DNA of 64,000 bases from an uncultured Bacteroidota bacterium (GTDB taxonomy: Bacteria > Bacteroidota > Bacteroidia > Flavobacteriales > Flavobacteriaceae): assembly GCA_902510415.1 (NCBI GenBank), contig CABXBH010000002.1, positions 1 through 64,000 on the forward strand, in the 5' to 3' direction. The translations under genes were made by a program, and so were the position numbers. The notes under the pieces are model-generated. The model was given only the letters and a program-made list of their open reading frames with translations, was not told where the DNA came from and did not search any database. Positions 1 to 11,218 of this stretch are shown here, one piece after another (within the stretch, counting starts at the first letter, position 1; every line of letters starts with the position of its first letter).

Positions 1-1185
1 TAAATTAGCTCTCTTGTATATATTATCCGAAGTAAGAATTGTAACTACTCCAGCTATTATATTTAAAAATATAAACTCATAACTATTAGGAACTATAAAC
101 CCTAAAAGCATAATCGTTACTGAATGAATGAAAAATGCTATTCTTGAATCAAAAAAAGCTTTAAACAATAAGGGAATAATACATAACGGAATGATGTAGA
201 CATAATTTGAATTAATATCTATAACCCAAGTCGTAATTAATATTATTAGGGTAATATTAAAATATACAAAAGCAATTCTATTATTATTATCATATATATT
301 TCTTTCAAATTTCCTTATAAATAGCACTATCATCAACAAAGAAAGAACTACTAGTAACGAATATGCAGAAATAATTAGGTACAAATCAGAGAATGAAGAG
401 CTATTTACTTCATATTCATTTTTTAGAGATTTAAGAATTTTTAATTTTTCTCCCTCAACAATTTCACCTTTTGAAATAATGAGTGTTTCTTTTTCAATAA
501 AACCTCTATTTGGAGAGATGTTTGTGGTAGCCTCATCAAGCGCTTGTTCTGATAAAGCATTGTTAAATATTAGATTGGGCTGAATTATATCAAAAATTAA
601 AGATATAATTTGGGTTTTGTATTGCTCACTATTATACTCTAAAATCTTATTATTTATTAAGGTTAACAAGTTTTCAGGCTTAACAAGATTATTAAAGGAA
701 GTGGAATTAATAAGCTTATTATCAGATATTATAGATACTAATTGCTTATCAATAAAGTCATAATTCTCCTCGACTAGACCCACTTGATAAACGTCATTAA
801 TTATTTTAACAGATTGCTCTTTAATAACAATCAATTCGGCTTTATTGTATTTGATAAACGATGAATCAGTTTCTAATTCATTTATTCTGTAATTTAAGCT
901 GTTCTCTGTTGAAGATGTTAATGATGTATCTATATCAAAAAACAATGGAGTGTTAATCTTTGCTTGATTAATTTCAAGACTTATTTCATCATTAGTTTTT
1001 TTAATTGCAAAATCAAAGGGTGCATAAAGATTTTCTGATTGCCAAGGCCTACCATTTTCAAAACTATATTTAAACTTTCCGCTCTTTGGAAAAAAATAAA
1101 TAATTAAAAATGCTGATAAAATAAATAGAAAAACCCTAAATATTCTAGAAAAACCTTTATTTATATTGTTAAACAACCTACTCAT
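1..1185 (-). CDS. 7TM-HD family phosphohydrolase (PgpH/YqfF-like), N-terminal part; truncated by window edge
   Basis: Open minus-strand frame from ATG at 1185 to the window edge (not in ORF track, no stop in window). Translates MSRLFNNINKGFSRIFRVFLFILSAFLIIYFFPKSGKFKYSFENGRPWQSENLYAPFDFAIKKT..., the extracellular-domain pattern of 7TMR-HD proteins, followed by hydrophobic TM segments. Confidence 0.8.
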   Translation of the reverse strand, partial: MSRLFNNINKGFSRIFRVFLFILSAFLIIYFFPKSGKFKYSFENGRPWQSENLYAPFDFAIKKTNDEISLEINQAKINTPLFFDIDTSLTSSTENSLNYRINELETDSSFIKYNKAELIVIKEQSVKIINDVYQVGLVEENYDFIDKQLVSIISDNKLINSTSFNNLVKPENLLTLINNKILEYNSEQYKTQIISLIFDIIQPNLIFNNALSEQALDEATTNISPNRGFIEKETLIISKGEIVEGEKLKILKSLKNEYEVNSSSFSDLYLIISAYSLLVVLSLLMIVLFIRKFERNIYDNNNRIAFVYFNITLIILITTWVIDINSNYVYIIPLCIIPLLFKAFFDSRIAFFIHSVTIMLLGFIVPNSYEFIFLNIIAGVVTILTSDNIYKRANL

Positions 1186-1267
1186 AAGTATTATTGAATA
1201 AATTTACTAAATATTTAAGAGCTTAATACAATTTATATTTTTATTAACTTTAGAAAAAAACAAACAT

Positions 1268-2443
1268 ATGCAAAATGATGTTGTTATCGTTAGTGCTGTA
1301 AGAACCCCCTTAGGTAGTTTTATGGGTTCATTATCTAACTTTTCATCTGTTGAGCTTGGAGTCTTTGCCTTAAAGGGTGCGTTATCTAAAATTAACTTAG
1401 ACAAAAATCTTATTGATGAAGTAATTATTGGACATGTCTTACAATCTGGTTGTGGTCAGGCACCTGCAAAACAAATAGCTTTGGGTTCAGAATTAAAAAA
1501 CAATATACCTTGCTCAAGCGTAAATAAAGTATGCTCTTCAGGCATGAAAGCTGTGATTTTAGCTGCTCAGTCAATACAATTAGGAATTAACGATATTGTT
1601 GTTGCTGGAGGTGTGGAGAGCATGAGTAATGCTCCTCATTATCTAAATCTTAGGAAAGCAAGTAAATATGGAAACACAAACACAATTGATGGATTAATGA
1701 TAGACGGTTTAACCGATGTTTACAGTAATGAGTCAATGGGCGTGTTAGCGGATAATTGTTCATCTGCTTATAAAATTTCAAGGGAAGCCCAGGATAATTA
1801 TGCTATCGCATCTTATAATCGTTCAATCAACTCATCAAAAAGCGACTTATTTACTAATGAAATTATTCCGATTCATTACGAAGACAAAAGAGGTAATAAA
1901 ATTGAAATAAAAAATGATGAACAGATTAGCAAAGTGAGTTTTGAAAAAATTCCAAAACTTAAACCAGCCTTTACAAAGAATGGCACTGCAACTGCTGCAA
2001 ATTCATCCCCTATTAGTGACGGTGCATCAATGTTAATTTTAATGAATAAACAAAAGGCAATTGATTTGAAAATTGATTCTATTGCTGAAATTATAGGATT
2101 TGATGATTCTTCTATTTCTCCAGATCTATTTACTATTGCTCCTTCTAAATCGATTGAAAATCTAATCAGTAAAACAGAGACAAATTTAAATGAAATTGAT
2201 CTATTTGAAATTAATGAGGCATTTTCTATGGTTCCGCTTGTCAATATGAATAAGCTGTCAATTAATCATGAGAAAGTAAACATAAATGGAGGGGCAGTTT
2301 CATTAGGCCATCCTCTTGGATGTTCTGGAGCAAGGATTTTAACTACATTAATTCACTGCCTTCATCAAAAAAATCTAAACTCAGGTGTTGCTGCTATTTG
2401 TAATGGAGGTGGAGGCGCATCTTCTATTCAAATTAAAGTTTAA
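1268..2443 (+). CDS. acetyl-CoA C-acetyltransferase (thiolase)
   Basis: 391 aa; VNKVCSSGMKAV nucleophile Cys, EINEAFSMVP, GGAVSLGHPLGCSGARI, C-terminal CNGGGGASS. Confidence 0.93.
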   Translation: MQNDVVIVSAVRTPLGSFMGSLSNFSSVELGVFALKGALSKINLDKNLIDEVIIGHVLQSGCGQAPAKQIALGSELKNNIPCSSVNKVCSSGMKAVILAAQSIQLGINDIVVAGGVESMSNAPHYLNLRKASKYGNTNTIDGLMIDGLTDVYSNESMGVLADNCSSAYKISREAQDNYAIASYNRSINSSKSDLFTNEIIPIHYEDKRGNKIEIKNDEQISKVSFEKIPKLKPAFTKNGTATAANSSPISDGASMLILMNKQKAIDLKIDSIAEIIGFDDSSISPDLFTIAPSKSIENLISKTETNLNEIDLFEINEAFSMVPLVNMNKLSINHEKVNINGGAVSLGHPLGCSGARILTTLIHCLHQKNLNSGVAAICNGGGGASSIQIKV

Positions 2444-2444
2444 T

Positions 2445-3188
2445 ATGAGCCTAGGTCTATGTAACTTAAGCATTGTTCCTGTTAGGATTTCAAACTCAGA
2501 TAAATCTGAAATGATTACACAATTGATTTATGGTGATTTATTTAATATAATAGAGGAAAAAGATAATTGGACTAAAATTAAATGTGAATTTGACAATTAT
2601 GAAGGATGGATAGATTGCAAGCAATATGTAAAGCTCGACAAAAATGAAATAATTAAAAGGGATGACCAGAAATATTCATGTGATTTAGTAGAATTTATCG
2701 AAAATACTAATAAGGAGTTAATAACAATTTCAATTGGATCGAATATTTCTAATATTGAATTACTTAATCATAAATATGAAGGAAAATCAATTTCTGGAAA
2801 ACAAACTAAAGATTCAATTATAAGTACAGCAATGCTATATCTACACACTCCGTATTTATGGGGAGGAAAAACTCCTTTCGGAATTGATTGTTCAGGATTT
2901 ACACAAATGGTCTATAAAATTAACGGTTATAAACTTCTTAGAGATGCAAAAGAACAAGCTACTCAAGGAGAAACATTAAGTTTTATTGAAGAATCTGAGC
3001 CAGGTGATTTAGCTTTTTTTAATAATGATGAGGATGAAATTATACATGTTGGTATAATTTTAAAGAATAATTATATTATACATGCTAGTGGTAAGGTAAG
3101 AATTGACAGGTTAGATCAAACAGGGATTTACAATAATGATATAAACCAACATACTCACTCTCTTAGATTTATTAAAAAAATAATATAA
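2445..3188 (+). CDS. C40 family (NlpC/P60) peptidase with N-terminal SH3-like domain
   Basis: TPYLWGGKTPFGIDCSGFTQMVYK and HVGIILKNNYIIHASGKVRID motifs. Probable start at ATG 2445, just after the thiolase stop, rather than the track's 2385. Confidence 0.88.
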   Translation: MSLGLCNLSIVPVRISNSDKSEMITQLIYGDLFNIIEEKDNWTKIKCEFDNYEGWIDCKQYVKLDKNEIIKRDDQKYSCDLVEFIENTNKELITISIGSNISNIELLNHKYEGKSISGKQTKDSIISTAMLYLHTPYLWGGKTPFGIDCSGFTQMVYKINGYKLLRDAKEQATQGETLSFIEESEPGDLAFFNNDEDEIIHVGIILKNNYIIHASGKVRIDRLDQTGIYNNDINQHTHSLRFIKKII

Positions 3189-3192
3189 TTGA

Positions 3193-4467
3193 TTATTTAT
3201 TTTCTAATTCTGCAACAATAACTTTATACTTATTATATGCTTCTGAATCATCTATAGCAGAAAATATATTTCTTAGTGTCCTAGCAGCGCTTAAATTTTG
3301 ATTATCAAGCTTATAAACCATTTCAAGATAAGGAATAGCATTTTTGTATAGATTTTCTCGTTCTATTTTTAATTCATCATATCTGTTATAATCAGCTGTA
3401 GATGTGCCTAAAGAGTTCATTTCTTCAATCATAGCCCCTTCCCTATCAAGTATCAATGCTGCTGCATTTAAGTAAGCTTTTGTATATGCCTGATCAATTT
3501 CAATTGCTTGATCATAAAAACCAAGCGCTGCATCAAAGTTTCCTTTATCTGCATTGACAACCCCCAAATTAAATATTAAATCAACATTATTTGGTTCAAT
3601 TTCTAAAGCTTTGGATATTAACTCTTGATACATATCTACCTTTCCCATCTCCCATCTAATATTTGATTCTAGTAGAATTAGATTAATATCGTTAGAGTTA
3701 ATTTGTTTTGCTTTATTTAGATACTCAAGTGCTTTTTCAAGATTTTCCTGAGATCTATAAATAGCAGCTATTGACCTTAAGATATCAATCTCTACTGATT
3801 CCGCCATTTCATCCCTTGGAGTATCATGTGTACCTATTACATCAACGGAAAAATCTCTTGATTTTTTATCTTGAAATACTTGTTCTTTACCAGATTCCAT
3901 CTCCGTAGCGTAATAATTAATTGAAACACCGGTGTAACCCAAATCAATTAACTGTGAATAATAGTTTAATGCAACATCGTAAGCCTTACCCTCAGTAGCA
4001 ACTAATGCTGCGTTATATAGATATAAAGTATCTTTAGAAGAAACCTTGTAAGCTGCCTCTAAATTTTTATACGATAATTCATAATCTTTAATATCTAATG
4101 CTGATCTTGATTCATTAACAAATGAATTAAAAAGATTTGTATATATATCTTTAACTTTACTAGAGTAAAAGCCTGAATCAGATTGTTCAATATCTTTTAC
4201 CATATTAAAGTTATCAATACTGAGAATTTTATTCTCATAAGACCCTTCCCCATTCTGATATTTGGCCATAGCTGATAAATAATAGAATTTAGCTTTTGTT
4301 TTATCATCAGATAAATTTATTAAATCAACAATTGATTCAAGAGTGGTAATAGCTTGACTATATTCTCCACTTTTAATTTGTTTATCTGCTGTTTTCAGCT
4401 CTTTCTTTTGAGAAAAACCTAAATTAAATACACCAAATATTAATATTCCTAATAAAAATTTTTTCAT
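3193..4467 (-). CDS. tetratricopeptide repeat protein, exported
   Basis: Signal peptide ([20 protein letters not shown]) and several TPR-like repeats (LEKALEYLNKAKQIN; DAALGFYDQAIEID). Confidence 0.85.
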   Translation of the reverse strand: MKKFLLGILIFGVFNLGFSQKKELKTADKQIKSGEYSQAITTLESIVDLINLSDDKTKAKFYYLSAMAKYQNGEGSYENKILSIDNFNMVKDIEQSDSGFYSSKVKDIYTNLFNSFVNESRSALDIKDYELSYKNLEAAYKVSSKDTLYLYNAALVATEGKAYDVALNYYSQLIDLGYTGVSINYYATEMESGKEQVFQDKKSRDFSVDVIGTHDTPRDEMAESVEIDILRSIAAIYRSQENLEKALEYLNKAKQINSNDINLILLESNIRWEMGKVDMYQELISKALEIEPNNVDLIFNLGVVNADKGNFDAALGFYDQAIEIDQAYTKAYLNAAALILDREGAMIEEMNSLGTSTADYNRYDELKIERENLYKNAIPYLEMVYKLDNQNLSAARTLRNIFSAIDDSEAYNKYKVIVAELENK

Positions 4468-6962
4468 TATTCTGTGTTTGTATTATTTTCTTCTATTACA
4501 TCTTCTTCCTGTTGTTCATCATCCTTCTCATGTGCAACCTTTGCAACTGCAGCAATTGAGTCACCTTCTTTGATGTTTATTACCTTTACTCCTTGAGTAG
4601 CTCGTCCCATAACCCTTAAATCTTCTACAGCCATTCTAATAGCTATCCCAGATTTATTAATAATCATTAAGCCGTTGCTGTCATCAACATTTTTAATTGC
4701 CACAAGATCACCTGTTTTTTCAGTAATTGATATTGTTTTCACTCCTTTACCTCCTCTATTAGTAACTCTATAATCATCTAATCTTGATCTTTTTCCATAT
4801 CCATTTGAAGAAACAACTAGTATGTTACTTTCCATATCATTGACAGCTACCATACCAATTACCTCATCTTTATCGTGCTGAAGTCTTATACCTCTTACCC
4901 CTGATGCATTCCTGCCCATTGGTCTTGTTTTTGCCTCTTCGAATCTAATAGCTTTTCCTGATTTAAGTGCTAACATAACCTGACTATTACCGTCCGTTAA
5001 TTTAGCTTCTAGAAGCTCATCATTTTCCTTTATGGTAATTGCATTTATTCCATTTACTCTAGGTCTTGAATATTGTTCAAGAGATGTTTTTTTAACTTGA
5101 CCTTTTTTTGTAGCCATTATCACATAATGATTGTTGATGTATTCTTCATCTTTAAGGTCTTTAGTGCATATAAAAGCTTTTACTTTATCATCTTGCTCTA
5201 TATTGATTAGATTTTGAATTGCTCTTCCTTTGGAAGTTTTACTGCCTTCAGGAATTTCATAAACCCTCATCCAAAAACACTTTCCTTTTTGTGTAAAAAA
5301 CAACATATATTGATGATTGGTTCCAACAAACAAATCTTCTAGAAAATCCTCATTTCTTGTTGTTGATGCTTTTTGCCCTACACCTCCTCTATTTTGAACC
5401 TTATATTCATCTAATGAAGTTCTTTTAATATATCCGGCATGAGAAATAGTTATAACAACCTTTTCATCAGGTATCATGTCTTCTATAGATAAATCTCCTC
5501 CAGAATATTCGATTACAGATCTTCTTTCATCACCATACTTTTCTCTAATCTCAATTAATTCCTCAGAAATTATTTTCATCCTTCTGTCTTCATCGGAAAG
5601 TATATCTTTTAAATCTTCGATTAATTTCTTAATATCCTCATATTCATTTCTTAATTTATCTTGTTCTAAGCCGGTTAATTGTCTTAGTCTCATTTCTACA
5701 ATTGCCTTTGCTTGAATTTCTGATAACTTAAATTTCTTAATTAAATTTTCTCTAGCATCCTCAGCATTTTTAGAGGCTTTAATCAAAGCAATTACATCGT
5801 CAATATTATCAGATGCAATAATTAATCCTTCTAAAATATGGCACCTATCTTCAGCTTTCTTTAATTCAAATTTTGTTCTTCTTACTACTACATCATGTCT
5901 ATGATTAACAAAATGCTTAATCATATCTTTTAAATTTAGCATTTGGGGCCTACCCTTTACTAGAGCAATACTGTTAACGCTAAATGATGATTGCAGCTGA
6001 CTATATTTGAAAAGCTTATTAAGAACAATATTTGGAATAGCGTCTCTTTTTAAAACGAATACTATTCTCATTCCATTTCTGTCTGATTCGTCTCTTATAG
6101 TGGATATACCTTCTAATTTCTTATCATTAACTAGGTCAGCTATTTTTTTAATCATATCAGCTTTATTTACCTGATACGGAATTTCGGTTACAATAATAGA
6201 TTCTTTTCCGTCAACTTCTTCGATTTCTGCTTTTCCTCTAATTACAACTTTCCCTCTACCTGTATGAAAAGCGTCCTTAACTCCCTCATATCCATGAATT
6301 ATTCCTCCGGTGGGAAAGTCAGGAGCTTTTACAAATTGCATTAAACCGTCGATATCTATAGAGTTATCTTTGATATATTCTAGTGTACCATCGATAACCT
6401 CTGTTAGATTGTGCGGGGGAATATTTGTAGCCATACCAACAGCAATACCTGAAGCACCATTTACTAAAAGTGCTGGTATTTTCGTTGGTAAAACTGTTGG
6501 TTCCTTTAACGTATCGTCAAAGTTTAATTTATAATCTACTGTATCTTTTTCAATATCAGATAACATCTCCTCAGAAATCTTCTGCATTCTAGCTTCTGTA
6601 TATCTCATTGCTGCAGGACTGTCACCATCAACAGAGCCAAAATTACCTTGTCCATCGACAAGCATATATCTTAAACTCCATTCTTGAGCCATCCTAACCA
6701 TTGTATCATAAATGGCTGAATCACCATGGGGATGATACTTACCCATAACCTCACCAACAATTCTAGCTGATTTTTTATGTGCTGAAGATGCTTTAACACC
6801 TAAATCATGCATTCCGTACAATACTCTTCTATGAACAGGTTTTAGACCGTCTCTTACATCCGGTAAAGCTCTAGAAACAATAACAGACATCGAATAATCG
6901 ATGTAAGCAGATTTCATTTCATCTTCAATGTTTATTGGTATTAATTTTTCGCCATCATTCAT
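4467..6962 (-). CDS. gyrA: DNA gyrase subunit A
   Basis: 831 aa; [68 protein letters not shown]; acidic C-terminal tail. Confidence 0.98.
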   Translation of the reverse strand: MNDGEKLIPINIEDEMKSAYIDYSMSVIVSRALPDVRDGLKPVHRRVLYGMHDLGVKASSAHKKSARIVGEVMGKYHPHGDSAIYDTMVRMAQEWSLRYMLVDGQGNFGSVDGDSPAAMRYTEARMQKISEEMLSDIEKDTVDYKLNFDDTLKEPTVLPTKIPALLVNGASGIAVGMATNIPPHNLTEVIDGTLEYIKDNSIDIDGLMQFVKAPDFPTGGIIHGYEGVKDAFHTGRGKVVIRGKAEIEEVDGKESIIVTEIPYQVNKADMIKKIADLVNDKKLEGISTIRDESDRNGMRIVFVLKRDAIPNIVLNKLFKYSQLQSSFSVNSIALVKGRPQMLNLKDMIKHFVNHRHDVVVRRTKFELKKAEDRCHILEGLIIASDNIDDVIALIKASKNAEDARENLIKKFKLSEIQAKAIVEMRLRQLTGLEQDKLRNEYEDIKKLIEDLKDILSDEDRRMKIISEELIEIREKYGDERRSVIEYSGGDLSIEDMIPDEKVVITISHAGYIKRTSLDEYKVQNRGGVGQKASTTRNEDFLEDLFVGTNHQYMLFFTQKGKCFWMRVYEIPEGSKTSKGRAIQNLINIEQDDKVKAFICTKDLKDEEYINNHYVIMATKKGQVKKTSLEQYSRPRVNGINAITIKENDELLEAKLTDGNSQVMLALKSGKAIRFEEAKTRPMGRNASGVRGIRLQHDKDEVIGMVAVNDMESNILVVSSNGYGKRSRLDDYRVTNRGGKGVKTISITEKTGDLVAIKNVDDSNGLMIINKSGIAIRMAVEDLRVMGRATQGVKVINIKEGDSIAAVAKVAHEKDDEQQEEDVIEENNTNTE

Positions 6963-7003
6963 AATAAAAATTAGTTTAATTATATCATATAAATAGTAAT
7001 AAA

Positions 7004-7011
7004 CAAATATA
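7004..7011 (-). promoter_or_regulatory. putative -7 element of a Bacteroidota promoter for gyrA
   Basis: Minus-strand TATATTTG matches TAnnTTTG, about 42 nt upstream of the gyrA ATG. Confidence 0.45.
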
Positions 7012-7150
7012 AGTATTTACACAGTTGAATTTTAAAAAAAATCATTGTTAAAAATCAAAATTTATTAACAATTATACCTACAAAAATTATTAATACATTT
7101 TACTGTTGTTTTAAAAAATCTTTATGATTATTTTTATGAAAATTATTTTT

Positions 7151-9676
7151 ATGGATGATAATTTTTCACCTCGCGTAAAAGATGTAATAACTTACAGTAA
7201 AGAAGAAGCTTTAAGACTGGGTCATGATTTTATTGGAACCGAACATTTAATACTAGGTCTTATCAGAAATGGTGAAGGAAAAGCTATTGATATATTAAAT
7301 TTTCTAGGTATAGATTTAAATGAACTTAGAAGAAAAATAGAATCCTTAAATCCTATAAATTTTGATAATGAGGTTAAGGAGTCGACAAAAAAAAATCTTC
7401 ATCTAACAAGACAGGCTGAAAGAGCATTAAAAACAACTTTTCTTGAAGCTAAGTTGTTTCAAAGCTCGATAATAAATACTGCTCATTTATTACTTTGTAT
7501 TTTAAGGAATGAAAATGATCCTACAACTAAGATATTTAATAATATGGAAGTTAATTACAATGTTGTTAAGGACGAATACAAATCTATTATTGGGAAAGAT
7601 GAATTCACTGATGATATTCCCGATCCAAAAGAAACTTCTGATACAGAGGAAATGAAAACTACAAAAACCAAATCCTCAAAAAAGTCAAAAACACCTGTTT
7701 TAGATAATTTTGGAAAGGATTTGACTTCAATGGCTGAAAATGATGAGTTGGACCCTATAATTGGTCGAGAAATTGAAATTCAGAGAGTATCTCAGATATT
7801 AAGCAGAAGAAAGAAAAATAATCCATTATTAATTGGTGAGCCTGGAGTTGGAAAATCTGCAATAGCTGAAGGACTTGCTATCAGAATTATAAAAAAGAAA
7901 GTTTCAAGAGTTTTATATAACAAACGAATTGTTTCTCTTGACTTAGCAAGTTTAGTAGCGGGAACAAAATACAGGGGTCAATTTGAGGAAAGGATGAAGG
8001 CAGTTATGAATGAACTCGAAAAAAACTCAAATGTAATCCTCTTTATTGATGAAATTCATACAATAGTTGGTGCTGGTGGAGCAACAGGAAGTCTTGATGC
8101 GTCAAATATGTTTAAACCTGCATTAGCAAGAGGAACAATACAATGTATAGGTGCTACTACTCTAGATGAGTATAGAAATTCAATAGAAAAAGATGGTGCA
8201 TTAGAAAGAAGATTTCAGAAAATTATAGTTGAGCAAACAAATGAAGAAGAAACATTAGAAATCTTAAAAAACATAAAGGATAAGTATGAAGAACATCATA
8301 ATGTAATTTACACAGATGAAGCGTTATTAGCTTGTGTAAAACTTACATCAAGATATATGACTGACAGACACTTGCCTGATAAAGCAATAGATGCACTTGA
8401 TGAAGCTGGTTCAAGAGTCCATTTAACAAATTTAGATGTACCCAAACACATACTTGAACTTGAATCTGAGCTTGAAAAAATTAAATCGGATAAAAACAAT
8501 GCTGTAAAAAACCAAAAATATGAAGAAGCAGCAAGTTACAGAGATAAGGAGAAAATTATAGAGAATAAACTTAATATTGCCCAACAACAATGGGAAGAAG
8601 AATGTAAAAAAAATAAAGAAATTGTAAATGAAGAAAGTATTGCCGACGTAGTCTCAATGATGACAGGAATACCTCTTAATAAATTAAAGCAATCTGAAAG
8701 TAATAAATTATCAAAATTAACTTCAATCGTTAAGAATAGTATCATTGGACAGGATAAGGCAATCGATAAAGTGGTTAGATCAATTCAAAGGAATAGAGCT
8801 GGACTAAAAGATCCTAAAAAACCTATTGGTTCATTTATTTTCCTTGGTCAAACTGGTGTTGGAAAAACTCAATTAGCTAAAATTCTTGCAAAAGAATTAT
8901 TTGATAGTGAAGAAGCACTTATTAGAGTAGATATGAGTGAATACATGGAAAAGTTTGCCATTTCCAGATTAATTGGAGCACCTCCCGGTTATGTAGGTTA
9001 TGAAGATGGAGGCCAATTAACTGAAAAAATTAGAAGAAAACCATATGCAGTTGTATTGCTTGACGAAATCGAAAAGGCGCATCCAGATGTTTTTAATATG
9101 CTTTTACAAGTATTAGACGATGGGTTTTTAACAGATAGTCTTGGTAGAAAAATAGATTTTACTAATTGTGTAATTATCATGACTTCAAATATTGGTGTCA
9201 AAAAGATTCAGGATTTTGGGTCTGGAGTTGGATTTGGCACAAGTGCAAAAAAATCACAAGAAGACACGTTTACAAGAAAAACTATTATGAATTCGTTGAA
9301 GAAAAAATTTGCACCAGAATTTTTAAATAGAATTGATGAAATAATAGTATTTAATGCACTTTCAAAAGATGATATTTATAAAATAATTGATATTGAACTT
9401 TCAAAGTTATATTCTAGAATTGATGAGCTTGGCTATAATATCAAATTATCTAAAAAAGCAAAAGATTTCATTTCTGAGAAAGGATATGATAAAAAATATG
9501 GTGCTAGACCTCTAAAAAGAACAATTCAAAAACATATTGAAGACTTAATAGCATCTGAAATTTTAAATTCTATGATTAATGAGGGAGATACTATAAATAT
9601 CGATCATAAATCAGGTAACGAAGAGCTAACTATCAAAATCCAAAATAAAAAAGAATCTAAAACTTCAAAAAAGTAG
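7151..9676 (+). CDS. clpC: ATP-dependent Clp protease ATP-binding subunit ClpC
   Basis: Clp_N repeats, two AAA+ modules (GEPGVGKSAIAEGLA; GQTGVGKTQLAKILA) and UVR-like middle region. MDDNFSPRVKDVI start at 7151 preferred to 7124. Confidence 0.96.
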   Translation: MDDNFSPRVKDVITYSKEEALRLGHDFIGTEHLILGLIRNGEGKAIDILNFLGIDLNELRRKIESLNPINFDNEVKESTKKNLHLTRQAERALKTTFLEAKLFQSSIINTAHLLLCILRNENDPTTKIFNNMEVNYNVVKDEYKSIIGKDEFTDDIPDPKETSDTEEMKTTKTKSSKKSKTPVLDNFGKDLTSMAENDELDPIIGREIEIQRVSQILSRRKKNNPLLIGEPGVGKSAIAEGLAIRIIKKKVSRVLYNKRIVSLDLASLVAGTKYRGQFEERMKAVMNELEKNSNVILFIDEIHTIVGAGGATGSLDASNMFKPALARGTIQCIGATTLDEYRNSIEKDGALERRFQKIIVEQTNEEETLEILKNIKDKYEEHHNVIYTDEALLACVKLTSRYMTDRHLPDKAIDALDEAGSRVHLTNLDVPKHILELESELEKIKSDKNNAVKNQKYEEAASYRDKEKIIENKLNIAQQQWEEECKKNKEIVNEESIADVVSMMTGIPLNKLKQSESNKLSKLTSIVKNSIIGQDKAIDKVVRSIQRNRAGLKDPKKPIGSFIFLGQTGVGKTQLAKILAKELFDSEEALIRVDMSEYMEKFAISRLIGAPPGYVGYEDGGQLTEKIRRKPYAVVLLDEIEKAHPDVFNMLLQVLDDGFLTDSLGRKIDFTNCVIIMTSNIGVKKIQDFGSGVGFGTSAKKSQEDTFTRKTIMNSLKKKFAPEFLNRIDEIIVFNALSKDDIYKIIDIELSKLYSRIDELGYNIKLSKKAKDFISEKGYDKKYGARPLKRTIQKHIEDLIASEILNSMINEGDTINIDHKSGNEELTIKIQNKKESKTSKK

Positions 9677-11164
9677 CTTTTCTATCTTGTAATCTCTAAG
9701 ATAATTTACCGTTTTTTTAATATCATCACTCAACACTCTATCATTAGTAATTTTTGGAATTAATTTTCTAAAGTCATCTATAAATTCATTAATAATATTA
9801 GATGATTTGTAAGAGTTGTATTCTTTAGCCTGTGATGCGGTTATTAATTCAATCGCTAAAATATCATACAAGCTATCGATTATATCTCTTAGCTGATTTG
9901 CACCGTTAGCCCCCATGCTTACATGGTCCTCTTGTCCATTTGATGAAGTAATTGAATCAGTACTAGAAGGATTTGCATACTGTTTATTAGAACTAACTAA
10001 ACTTGCTGACGTATACTGGAGTATCATTAGACCAGAGTTTAATCCAGGATTATCAGAGAGAAATGATGGAAGATTTCTCTTACCTGACATTAAATTGAAT
10101 ACTCTTCTTTCAGAAATACTTCCTAATTCTGAAATTGCAATCTTTAAAAAATCAATAGCAAAAGCTAAAGGTTGACCATGAAAATTACCTCCAGAAATTA
10201 TTTTATCTTCTTTTGAAAAAATTAATGGATTATCAGTTACTGAATTAATTTCTGTTGTTATAATTTTTATACAATAATTTATTGTATCACGAGTAGCTCC
10301 ATGAACTTGAGGAATACACCTAAATGAATACGGGTCCTGAATTCCTTCTTTTTCTAAATCATTGACCTGACTACCCTTTAAATATGTAAGGATAATTTGT
10401 GAAACATTTAATTGTCCTTCATGAGGTCTAATTTTTGAAACTAAATGATTGAAAGGGGATAAATCACAATTAAACGCATCCAATGAAACACTAGATATTT
10501 TGTCCGCAAAAAAACTTAATCTCAATGAATTAATAACTGAAGAAATAACTGAAGCAAGCATGTATTGAGTTCCGTTTATCAATGCTAAACCTTCTTTAGA
10601 CTCAAGTTTAATTTTTTCAATTTTAAACTTTTTTAGAATTGTTTCTGTTTTATAAATCTCATTTTTAAATTCAACCTCACCCAATCCTATCAATGGAAGA
10701 GATAGATGTGATAAAGGAGAAAGATCTCCAGACGCACCTAGAGACCCATATTTATATACTATAGGTAATATATCATTGTTGTAGAAAAAAACTAGTCTTT
10801 CAACAGTTTTTAGTCTAATTCCACTATAACCTTTTGATAATGAAATAATTTTTAATAAAATCATTAATCTTACAATTTCATTCCCTACTCTATCACCTGT
10901 GCCACATGCATGAGATTTAATCAAATTACTCTGAAGATTGCTTAAATCATCGGCAGGGATTTTTACATTATGTAAATCTCCAAAACCAGTATTAATTCCG
11001 TAATACTGATTATTAGTATTAGCAATTTTATCTTCTAGAAATTTTCTAGAATTATTGATTTTATCTATTACTGACTTATCAAGGGTTAATTTTAAATCTT
11101 GTTTAACAATAATATAGATATCATTAAATGAAATGTTATTATCTTTTAAAACGTAATTTTGCAT
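9665..11164 (-). CDS. hutH: histidine ammonia-lyase
   Basis: 499 aa; MIO-forming ASG in YGSLGASGDLSPLSHLSLPLIG; GGNFHGQPLAFA. Confidence 0.95.
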   Translation of the reverse strand: MQNYVLKDNNISFNDIYIIVKQDLKLTLDKSVIDKINNSRKFLEDKIANTNNQYYGINTGFGDLHNVKIPADDLSNLQSNLIKSHACGTGDRVGNEIVRLMILLKIISLSKGYSGIRLKTVERLVFFYNNDILPIVYKYGSLGASGDLSPLSHLSLPLIGLGEVEFKNEIYKTETILKKFKIEKIKLESKEGLALINGTQYMLASVISSVINSLRLSFFADKISSVSLDAFNCDLSPFNHLVSKIRPHEGQLNVSQIILTYLKGSQVNDLEKEGIQDPYSFRCIPQVHGATRDTINYCIKIITTEINSVTDNPLIFSKEDKIISGGNFHGQPLAFAIDFLKIAISELGSISERRVFNLMSGKRNLPSFLSDNPGLNSGLMILQYTSASLVSSNKQYANPSSTDSITSSNGQEDHVSMGANGANQLRDIIDSLYDILAIELITASQAKEYNSYKSSNIINEFIDDFRKLIPKITNDRVLSDDIKKTVNYLRDYKIEKLLF

Positions 11165-11191
11165 TAAAAATTAATTTGACTTAAAATTAGT

Positions 11192-11199
11192 TAAATTTG
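11192..11199 (+). promoter_or_regulatory. putative -7 promoter element for the 11219 lipoprotein gene
   Basis: TAAATTTG is an exact TAnnTTTG match about 20 nt upstream of ATG 11219. Confidence 0.4.
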
Positions 11200-11218
11200 A
11201 TTTTACAAAAAATATTTT

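Noticed and set aside
1207-1404. 65-aa minus-strand ORF spanning the thiolase start
   Set aside because: Overlaps the thiolase start and the divergent intergenic region; no domain resemblance.
1876-2244. 122-aa antisense ORF within the thiolase gene
   Set aside because: Serine/isoleucine-rich mirror of a well-supported coding frame; no independent coding evidence. The same applies to other antisense ORFs (e.g. 5476-5715, 6310-6534, 22516-22845, 25581-25961, 27700-28014, 32261-32575, 50326-50598, 59361-59606).
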